From Cubamyces lactineus (taxonomy: Eukaryota; Basidiomycota; Agaricomycetes; Polyporales; Polyporaceae): a DNA stretch of 64,000 bases. The position numbers and the translations under genes were made by a program. The DNA is taken from contig JACDTU010000010.1 of assembly GCA_022376465.1 (NCBI GenBank), positions 620,001-684,000 on the forward strand. Direction: 5' to 3'. Below, in pieces: positions 55,323 through 64,000 of the stretch (position 1 is its first letter; the number at the start of each line of letters is the position of its first letter). The notes below the pieces were generated by a model that was given only the letters and a program-made list of their open reading frames with translations, was not told the origin of the DNA and searched no databases.

Positions 55323-58300
55323 TTGCCTGACCGGGCAGCGTGGCTAGTGGAGCTTCCTCTCCCTTGCACAGTGCGACATTTCGCGGTGCATGCTGTATAT
55401 ATGCGATGGCGACCACGGGCGATCACCAGCCCTCTTGAGGCGAAGTGCTCGCCGAGCGGGCCTGGTGGCTGGTCAGCTGGGGTTATTTGGTTTGGACACC
55501 AGCGGCTGTGGTATAGAGGTCCAGACTTTAGGATGTACGACTACACCATCTTTCACCATATATCCTTACCCATCCCACGTACATACTACGTGCTTAACTC
55601 CTCCCGCCATTTACACCCTAGAAATAAAGCGCGCGTGGACTTTGAAGCCCATACGACGTTTCGTCACCTCACTTGCCCCACCTCACCCTCATCCGCTGCC
55701 TCCTACACTTCCTCCTATCTCCTCTCTCTGCATGCCCTCTCGCGCACTTCTACACCTGCGCAGACCTCCTGCACATCACTGTACATATACCCTGGGACAT
55801 GCCTCTGACGTTTGATGACCTACCTTACAGCAAATATGGAATTCTGGACGGGTGCCGTTTACGCTTGAACGCATCCAACAGGTTGCCACATCCTTTCTCC
55901 CGTTAGCCGTGCATAACGTTATGACAGGCTCGAGAACAGCAGCGGCTTCTCGACGATCCGCAACGATGCTACCCCGCACTGCGTGGGTCGCGCATGTCGA
56001 TCGCTGCGCAGTCCTATAAGCTTTCTGTGTGTTCTTCCCTCCAATCTCCGTGGGTTAATCTGGCGGGGAGTTCGCGCGTAGCAGCCTTCTAGGGCCGCGT
56101 TGTCCGCGCGTGGTGCGGAGCTCTGAATCTTGACAGACCGCCCTGACCTGAGCCTGCGCGCGCGGCAAAGTCGTACGTGCGAGTTCAGGCTTTGAGTAGC
56201 ACATCGTCCGGGTCGTGCCCTCTACCAAGTCCGCCTCTGGTCTTCTGCCACACTCCCCTTGTTGACCGACCGACAAGGCCTTGTCAGCTCCCATCCTCGC
56301 ACTGACCTGGTGCGCACCATATTCTTATGTCTCCACGATCACGAAGGGAGTACGTGCCTCTCGGCTTGTGGTGTTCCCCGGAGCTAACCCTTCCACCCCC
56401 TTAGAATTTCTCCCTCTTATCCTCCACAGGTCCGAGCTGGTTGACGCTCTCCCACCCCTCTCGGGATGTGAGTATCAGTGGCGTAACTGCGCCCAGGACC
56501 TGAGTACTTGACATCCGCGAGTGCTCAGTGGGCGTCGCAGCATCTGTCGCTCGGCGAACGCGCTATTTGCTAGCGCTTCGAGTTGTGCAATTTTCCAGAT
56601 GACTTACTGCAGTCACCCATGGCGCGTAAGGCCGTGATACGTTGATTGGCATTGACATCGCCGCGATCTGTGCAGTGGACGACGCGTCTGCCAAGAGCAA
56701 GATTTCGCCAGGGCCGGTGATCGGTGGCGGTGCCGCCCTCATGAACCGCCAGGAGCGGAAAGCGTCCTACCTGATTTGGGGTCTCCGGCGCGTGCGGCCC
56801 AGGGGCCGTGGACACTGATTGACGGGGAGCAGAACTTGTGGAATGGGTCTCGAAAGTCTTGAGAGAGACTTTACCTGATTCTTCACTATCGCATGACATC
56901 CTGAATATAAGACTCGGGGACCCGATATACAGAGAGCATCGTGGCAATACTGGTCAAAGCAACACAATATGGCACAAAACGCGACAAGACCGACGATCGA
57001 GTGTGTCGTTTCCGACATGGATATGGTGAATTTGTTCTCTGCGTAATTCGTAAATCTATCGATACTGGTAGACTGATATTCGACCGTATCCACATACTGC
57101 TCATCGACTTAGAATGCGTGTACACCGAGATGATCAGTGCGTTCTCACTCCTAACAGCGCACTGTGGCTGCTGGTTCATGTATGAACATTGCAGATGCAC
57201 ATTTCGCTCCATACGGCAAGGAGACGGGCCTAGGACATGAAGGCCGGCCTCATTGGCAAACGGACGTTGCGCAGTGCTCCAGGAGCTACAAGGAAGATCG
57301 GTGCATATGCCATCTCATACATTACGCTCTGCAGTTGAACGCGAAGCCGCTGCGCACCTCCTCTCGTTCCCCCCTGACCTCCTGGCATTCTACTTGATGA
57401 TCTACTATTAGCGAGTCAATGCACACTGCGAGCTGCAAGGTCGGCCCTGGCCCACCGTCCCCCTGGCCCACCGTCTAGCCCTTTACCCACACCCTCAAGC
57501 TCGTACAGCACCTCTATGGACCGGCACCACCGTGCCACCATCGCGCCCGCCACCGGTTCACAGCAGTGCAAGCTCCAGCTCAAATAGGCCCTTCTTTCAA
57601 GATGAAAACAGGGTGTAGTGAAGATCCCCTATCTCACACCAGCCGCGCATTGTTTGGTATCTAATAACAGCCCAATCCCCCGGACTCCGTGGGACGAGCT
57701 TTCGCAAGCCTGACCACGACTACGACATGCCAAAGTCAGCTCTCGGACACGTCTTCTGGCCAGGTATGCGAGTGCCTGAGCGATTCCTCTCCTTAGGGAT
57801 GGTCGGTCATTACTCGTGAGACGAGCCCGGGTTGGAGGAAGTACATGAAGGGGGTTGAGGAGGTTCTGCCGAGCCGTGTGGAGGGATGCGTCGCAGCGGA
57901 ATCAGAAGCTACTTTGCTGGATGACATTCGTTAGAAGCAAAACCATGCGCGAGATGTGCGGTGCGCACTTAAAGCCCTAGAGCAGCTGGTAGCATGCACT
58001 TCAGCTTTAGCACGAACCATTGACGGAGGCGATTGACGCAGTGAGTCCAATCATTTTCTCAGGCGAACTCCCGTACTCCCTCGTAGCTGCTTTTCATGGT
58101 ATCATTCACAGTACGCTGAGGAAAGTTCAGCTGGCTGTTGATGATCTTATCGTAGACAAGCCTGATACAGAGTGTATAGCAGCAGCTGCATACATCATGT
58201 CCTGCTTCTACAAAGTGGATTAACGACGACGTGAGCGAGTAAAATATAACTTGCACACAGCGAACGTAGTCTACGTACATTTTCGACGGCGGCGATGTAT

Positions 58301-58517
58301 TACTGTACGATATATCGAGACGCACTTGAACACGCACACCACATTGACGTTCGACAAGTTGCACGAATATTAAGATCCAGAATAATTACAAAAACACGAA
58401 ACAAAACGAAGGGAAGGGTAAATATAGTTATACGCCACAGCCGCACAATATGTCCGTCCCAGAATCAAGAACAGATCCATGCCAATAACAGTGCAGTCCC
58501 ACTGGTCCAGAAGGCGT
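55323..58517. other. Gene-poor intergenic region
   Basis: 3.2 kb without a convincing gene on either strand. Base composition drifts toward AT in 56.9-58.5 kb. No transposon protein, long repeat or RNA gene recognised. Confidence 0.4.
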
Positions 58518-61500
58518 TTACATAGGCTCGGTCTTGATCCGCCGCGACTCCTTCTCAGCTTCATCCCCTCTGGTCCTCGGGCGAGAGGACGCCGATACTG
58601 GGACGGGTTGCGACTGCATGACGTATTCACGCAAACGATGGTCGACCTGGCGGTGAACCTAGTAGATGGCATAAGTCGCTAAATCAAGAGGACAGTAGTC
58701 CACTATGCATACCTCGCCGCCCAACGTCTTGAGGATCTGCAGGACAGGGCCTAGCATGCCCAGCTGGATGATGATGTAGCTACAAGAGTAATCAGCATAG
58801 TCCCTAGCGAGAAAGTAGGCACAGGACAACGTACAAGGTAGCCAAAAGCAGAAGCAACATCGCGAAGTAGACAGGGTTGAACACGACGAACATCGCCTCG
58901 TTCCAGCCGAGCACAGCGATGAGACCGTAGATCCAGTAGGGAATCTGCGCAACGCTTGATACTGTGCTGCGCTTAGCTTCGACGTAGAAGGCGTCCGCAT
59001 CCCTCCGGAAGCGGTTGGTAAGGTCGAGCGCCTTGGTCTCCGAGAACACGACAAGGGTTAATGGGAAGTCGAACTCCTCGCTGTTCGTCAGCGAATCAGA
59101 GGTCTCAGACGGAAGGGTGAACTCCAGTGACGGGTCCGTGGGCTTGATCTTCCAGTACAGTGGGATGAGCTCAAGCGTCTATTCGTTCACGAAGTCAGCG
59201 AAGTTCAACGACAAATACCAGAGCTACTTACCTGCTCCTTGGCCTTGCGGAAAGCACCGTCGATGTCATCATCTGGCCTCCAGACCCGCGGCACTCCGTT
59301 CTCGTCGTAACGGAATCGCTCCTCGAAGTATGTCCGGAGTTTGCCTAGGAACACGGGATCTGCGGTCTGCTCGTCGATCTTGGCGCGGAGAGCAAGCCAT
59401 GCGCGCTTCCGCAAAGTGGCCAAAGCCGTCGTGATTTCCTCCTCCGTGCAGTCGAAGCCTGATAAGTTACGTGAGTCGTGAACCATCAGCAACGAGAGGC
59501 GCGCCACGTACTCTTGGCCTTGCCCAGATACGATGCCTCGGCTTTTTCGAGGGTCTCCCGGAACACTTTGAGTACCTTATCCCACATATCTGAGGTAGGC
59601 TTGTTGAGGTAGAGATCAACAGGTTCGGATATTTGCTTCTTGAAGTTGCGCTGCAAGGATTCGTATAGCATGAGCGGCAGTTTACACAGAAACACAGAGA
59701 ATGGCGTACCTCAATGACATTGACCATCTTCTTCGTCTCGTCCTTCCTGCATTGATCCGCAACGGAACGCGCCTCATCACGCAGCAGCTGCAGTTCCTCC
59801 TCGTAGCTCCAATCTGTGCCTTCCACAAGTGCCTCCTTCGCGCCGTCCAAGAAACGTTTTTCTAGCCGCTCGCGCGCAGCAGCAACGACCTCGGCGAAAT
59901 TGTAGCCTTCACCTCGCATCCCGTCAACCATCTCCTGCTTGTACTTCACAAGGCACGCCTTATGCAAGTTCTTGAGCTGTCCGAGGAACAGCGGAGATAA
60001 TGTCGAGTCGATGACACCGACGAGGTCTGCGCGCTTGCGCTTGTAGACGCCTTGGTGGTACCGCGAAGCATCTCGGTCATAACGATCTGTGAAGTGGGTA
60101 CTGTGAGCAAAACATGAACGCATGCTACGAGTGTTCTTCATTACCCAATGCCCCTTTCCGCCAGGCTCTCATCATCTTCCCAAGCCCATCAACGACCTTG
60201 CCGGACTCGATAGGCCGCTTCTGGGGCTTCGCTTGCTCGTTGAACTCAGTCAAAGCCGCAGACGCAATCTCGTCGCAACGGAATTGAGCCAAAAGTTCCT
60301 GTTGTGTAGGCAGATCCAAGTCCTTGTTGTTCTGCACTTGTTCCTGTGATACGCAACAGGTTAGAAGAAAGACGACACATGAGATTTTTCTGACGTACCC
60401 AAATTCCCTCCATATAGAACGCAACACCGTCTGCAGGAATCCGCTTATGGTACAGAGGCGAGAAGACGTAATCTTCCCGCGACTTGTCGTAGAAACGCCT
60501 GCTGAGCTCTTTCGCGTCGCTCTCGAACTTGTCCGCGGCAAGAATCTTGTGGGGAAGCGCGGCGAATGACAAGTCAAAGTAGTCGGACAGCTGCTTGTCC
60601 TTGAGCTCTGGAGGCTTAGACAACGTGTCCCAGATCTTCTGCATGTCTGCAGATAAGGTTGCTTGGAGGTTGGCAAGAGGTGTGGTTCCGATATGGTCGC
60701 GAATGACGAAGAGCAGCAGTGTGCGTTGATTACGCCTTTGGTCTAGCTTGAGAGCACGTTCTTCGGGAAAGACAGGGTGATGACCTACCCGTCTGGGGTC
60801 TTCTTGCCGAACAAACCGAGATTCACCTCGAATACAGTCTTGAGGAGGCCCATGTTCGCGCCCTGGTAGAGACCCACTTGGTGCTCCCACAAGTTGACAA
60901 TAAGGACTTCAGAGGAAGCAAGCGAGAAGAGGGCAGATTTGCGTTCAAAGTCCTGCAGCGATGTTAGAAGTAGAGGCGCGTGAAGTAGGAGCTTGACGCA
61001 CTTGGTCCTCTCCACGCTCGCGTCCATCCGTGCCCTCCACATCCATGACTAAGAGGTTCGCGTTCTTTGCTTTACACATCCATATACCTATAGGCCCATA
61101 CGCCTCAGTGAGGTGCGCAGCCGGCTGTGCATACTGACACGTACCCTTGGTTGTCTGTTGTCGTCTTGTCTCATCCATAACATCAAAGTTCGTTCCAAAT
61201 AGTCGGTTGAGCAATGTACCTGAATAGCCAATGAGTCTGGAGAGGCAGAACAGGGGAGGTACTACGTACTTTTGCCGGTAGATTGTGATCCAAAGACGGC
61301 TACAATATCATAATCGAAGCCTGCATTCTGAAGACCCCACTTCTGTATCTGCTGCGTCAATGCAGGGCTATCACATGAACCATCTTAGCAGCTGCCAGCA
61401 GCATATCAGCACATAATCCTTTACACGTACCTGAACTGCTTCTCGTCATCTACAATCTGTATACGTTCCGAGCTGGCGTCCGCGGAAGGAGCAGTGCCGT

Positions 61501-61612
61501 TGACGTAGTGACCGTTCGCGGCTGTTGTCCGACCTGCGGAGGGTGCGCCGTTTGTCTTGGGAAGGGGTGCGGGTATAATATCGTTAGTTGGGAGGATGTT
61601 TGGCTGAGCCAT
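58518..61612 (-). CDS. SEY1: SEY1 / RHD3-type dynamin-like GTPase (ER fusion)
   Basis: Thirteen exons: 61431..61612, 61270..61367, 61145..61219, 61002..61087, 60789..60952, 60399..60735, 60145..60343, 59710..60086, 59512..59650, 59232..59458, 58835..59178, 58713..58779, 58518..58658; 811 residues. GTPase marks: [20 protein letters not shown] (P-loop, 86-94, split by intron 2), [14 protein letters not shown] (switch I), [15 protein letters not shown] (switch II) and [13 protein letters not shown] (RD motif). A long helical bundle follows, then two membrane helices near 709-765 ([34 protein letters not shown]) and an acidic/basic tail ending KTEPM. SEY1 is the fungal atlastin: it tethers and fuses ER tubules. 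Donor TT|GTACGT at exon 11 is chosen because it alone restores the [11 protein letters not shown] helix. Confidence 0.95.
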
Positions 61613-61959
61613 AGTGTGCTGTGGACGGTGTGGACAGGGAAGACGGATGGCGGAGGTGTGCCAACCTGCGGGACTGGCTGCACGACGCGGTATGGGTCCC
61701 CCTCCACGTGACATCACAGCTGGCACACGCGTGCCGCATTTGGACATAATAGGCTCCTGTACGACGGCTGTGCGCCCGGTCCGGTCTCTGTGGCTGCGCT
61801 ACTTGACCCGGTATTGACGCCTTTCCTGGCTTTCAGCCCAGACTCTACAGCTCAGGTCGTCTCTTGCAAAGTGCTCTCAAGTACATACGCAAGCTCGGCA
61901 TATGCAGCATCCTGGGCAGCTACCCCTGGACTGCAATTGAGCGTGTTAGCGAGCCGGAG
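61613..61959. promoter_or_regulatory. Bidirectional promoter, SEY1 / AFG1
   Basis: 347 bp between divergent start codons. No TATA box seen. Confidence 0.3.
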
Positions 61960-64000
61960 ATGAACCCGCCGTGGTTATCTCACACGTTGATTCGACATAG
62001 AGCGCTGCGAACGAAGAAGCGACATGTAGCGGGCTTACTCACAACCTCAGTACTGGGCGATATAGCGGTGGATAACAGGAACTTGCCTGCTCAAATTGAC
62101 CTCCTCGAGCGCTATCGCGGCATGGTCGCCCTCGGTCGTATTGAAGAAGATGAAGAACAAATACGAGTCATCATGAAGGTAAGGGTTTTCTCATACGGTG
62201 TCGGGGCGGGCTTACGCGAGGTGTGTACAGCTCCGCAGATTACACAAAGAGCTGGAGGGATATGCGCCTCCGGCTGTACTCGCCCGACATCTCAACCAAA
62301 CCCACGCGGTTTCCGCGGCGAGTTCGGAGTCGGACGCATCTGGCCCATGGTGGGCCGCATCCGATCCTATACAACCGCCCGAAACCTCGAGGGGCCTCAT
62401 ACGCGTCCGTACCCACGCTGAAGAGATCGATGCTCTCACGACGCCCAAAGTGCGGACGGTCTCGCCCCTCGATAGAACCGTTTGAGTTGGTTGACTTCGC
62501 TCGCACTTAGGGCCTGCTTATCACCGGTCCGCCAGGGTCTGGGAAGAGCTTTCTGATAGACTTGTGGTTCGCTACTTTGCCGACTCCATTCAAGGCACGC
62601 AAGCACTACAATGAGCTGGTACTAGAAATCTACCGTGCTGTCTGGGAGGAGACTCGACGCAGGATGGCTACACTGTATGCCAGCAATGCGTCTCCTGAGT
62701 CCCAAGCCGAGGGGCCCTCTACGCCATGGAACAAGCTAGTTCGCGATCAATGGCGGCAACTCCTCAAAGCGGGAAGCCTTCCTTCCCGATGGATGCGCCG
62801 GACCGATATGTCGTTCTCCCTATCGCGCACTTCGCTCGAGCCATCGATTGCCTATGTCGTCGCACAACGCCTCATCTTGCGGCATTGGCTGCTAGTCTTC
62901 GACGAAATTCAGCTACTGGACGTATCGAGTGCAACCCTGCTTGCGGATGTTTTGTCATGGTTCTGGCGAATGGGAGGTATCATCGTGGGCAGCTCTAACA
63001 AGGTACCGGACGATCTGTACAAGAACGGAGTACAGCGGGAGAGGCTTGAGCCTTTCGTCGAGGCGTTGAAGGCTCGCTGTCCTGTTGTCCTTATGCGCAG
63101 CGACAAGGATTGGCGAGCGATTATGGGCAGTGTGGGTCGGCGCAGCTGGTACACACGAGAAGACGTCTCGGACTTCGAAGCGAAGTTGAGAGATGTAGCT
63201 GAGGCGTCCGGAGGTTAGCACGTCAAGTCTACTAGCGCGATGCAGGAGTCCATCTCATATCTATGCGCAGATGTCTCGTCAGGAGAACATATTGTATTCG
63301 GTCGTCAGATCAAGGTGCCCTGGGAGGCTGGGGACGTCTGTAAGTTCAGTTTCTCTGAGCTCTGCGAGGAGGTAAGCATCCTTTCCTATTTAATATCCAG
63401 CAATTCCAGCTCATGCTGCTGTAGTCCCTTGGTCCAGCAGACTACATCACCCTCGCATCCCGATACCGCACCTTCATAATCACTGACATCCCGGTGCTCA
63501 AATTGTCCGCGAAGAACCAAGCTCGCCGATTCATCTCCCTCATCGACGCTCTCTACGAAGCGCGCTGTCGCATCATCTGCCTCGCCGAAGCACCCCCGGA
63601 GCAACTTTTCTTCCCTGACGCTCCACTCGATTCCGATGTTGCTTCTACCCATACTGCAGGGGACAGCCAGGTTCACTCAGTACACGATGTCGACGTGATG
63701 ATGGCAGAGGCCGTCGGTGAGACGCAGGATGTATATCGGCCTAACGTAGCCTCGTACGACGCGCCGAACATGGAGCGCGAACGCACACCATCCGCACCCC
63801 TCGCCCTGGACAAGCTATCGATTTTCTCCGGTGAGCTCCAAGCGACTCGTCCATCATCCACGAGACTGTGGCCAACTGACGCCGGTGTTCGTCCCCGTAG
63901 GGAAAGATGAGCAATTTGCCTTCAAGCGTGCTCTTTCTCGTCTGCTCGAGATGACCAGTGAAATCTACGCTCGAGACGAACAATGGGCACCTCTGCCACC
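61960..64000 (+). CDS. AFG1: AFG1/LACE1-family mitochondrial AAA-type ATPase (3' partial)
   Basis: Exons 61960..62178, 62231..62449, 62511..63194, 63246..63371, 63425..63830, 63901..>64000; the gene leaves the window in frame. The Arg/His/Lys-rich, acid-poor start (MNPPWLSHTLIRHRALRTKK) suits a mitochondrial presequence. Marks: IDLLERYRGMVALGRIEEDE, GLLITGPPGSGKSFLIDLW (Walker A, ~152-159), HWLLVFDEIQLLDVSSATLL (Walker B, Asp ~277), GGIIVGSSNKVPDDLYKNGV and QRERLEPFVE, later FSFSELCEESLGPADYITLA, DIPVLKLSAKNQARRF and ISLIDALYEARCRI. AFG1 proteins help degrade or assemble respiratory-chain subunits in the inner membrane. The exon 3/4 junction (donor GAT|GTAGCT) is chosen because the alternative GGAG|GTTAGC breaks frame. 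A region of ~70 residues after RFISLIDALYE is poorly conserved and acidic. Confidence 0.9.

Noticed and set aside
1..64000. Search for tRNA genes, CRISPR arrays, bacterial promoters and intact transposons
   Set aside because: No tRNA B-box with matching cloverleaf, no spaced repeats, no transposase or reverse-transcriptase motifs, and no terminal repeats were recognised by eye.

Overview
The window is nuclear DNA of a filamentous basidiomycete, most likely an Agaricomycete. The evidence is GC-rich coding sequence, genes broken by many 45-70 nt introns with GT...AG ends and a CTNAC/CTNAT-like branch site, tail-to-tail and head-to-head packing on both strands, and families typical of this class (short BTB/POZ proteins, GH92 mannosidase, F-box beta-propeller proteins, long arrestin-like adaptors). 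There are no operons, Shine-Dalgarno sites, CRISPR arrays or intact transposons. Exon maps below were built by hand: reading frame had to be kept across every junction and the joined protein had to match the family. No transcript data were available.

Layout. 0.25-7.6 kb: a secreted low-complexity protein, TAF12, an F-box protein and a PAQR/hemolysin-III receptor. 8.0-15.1 kb: peptidyl-tRNA hydrolase, a 19-exon GH92 alpha-mannosidase and a membrane-anchored DUF1771-Smr protein. 16.5-26.4 kb: a divergent protein kinase, malate synthase, GET1, ribosomal protein eL39, an ER FKBP, a possible 26-residue peptide gene and cytochrome c peroxidase. 26.4-31.9 kb is gene-poor and contains a degenerate ~265 bp tandem duplication. 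31.9-35.1 kb: an arrestin-related adaptor. 35.1-41.65 kb is again gene-poor, with one plausible 72-codon ORF and coding-like fragments. 41.65-49.7 kb: sphingosine-1-phosphate lyase, prefoldin subunit 4, a muskelin homologue and a HAD hydrolase. 50.9-55.3 kb: two related BTB/POZ proteins and a Golgi/ER-type glutaredoxin-like protein. 55.3-58.5 kb is empty. 58.5-64 kb: the SEY1 dynamin-like GTPase and, divergently, an AFG1/LACE1 ATPase that runs off the right edge.

Most genes are housekeeping: transcription initiation (TAF12), translation quality control and the ribosome (PTH, eL39), protein folding and insertion (prefoldin 4, FKBP, GET1), ER shaping (SEY1), mitochondria (CCP, AFG1), sphingolipid breakdown (DPL1), the glyoxylate cycle (malate synthase), and ubiquitin-linked adaptors (F-box, arrestin, muskelin/CTLH, BTB). 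They do not form one pathway. I found no clearly new multi-gene system. The most unusual points are a cluster of GC-AG introns in two neighbouring genes, a glutaredoxin-fold protein without its active-site cysteine, a kinase with an HGD catalytic loop, malate synthase ending in SVL, and a few small or unresolved ORFs in the gene-poor blocks.
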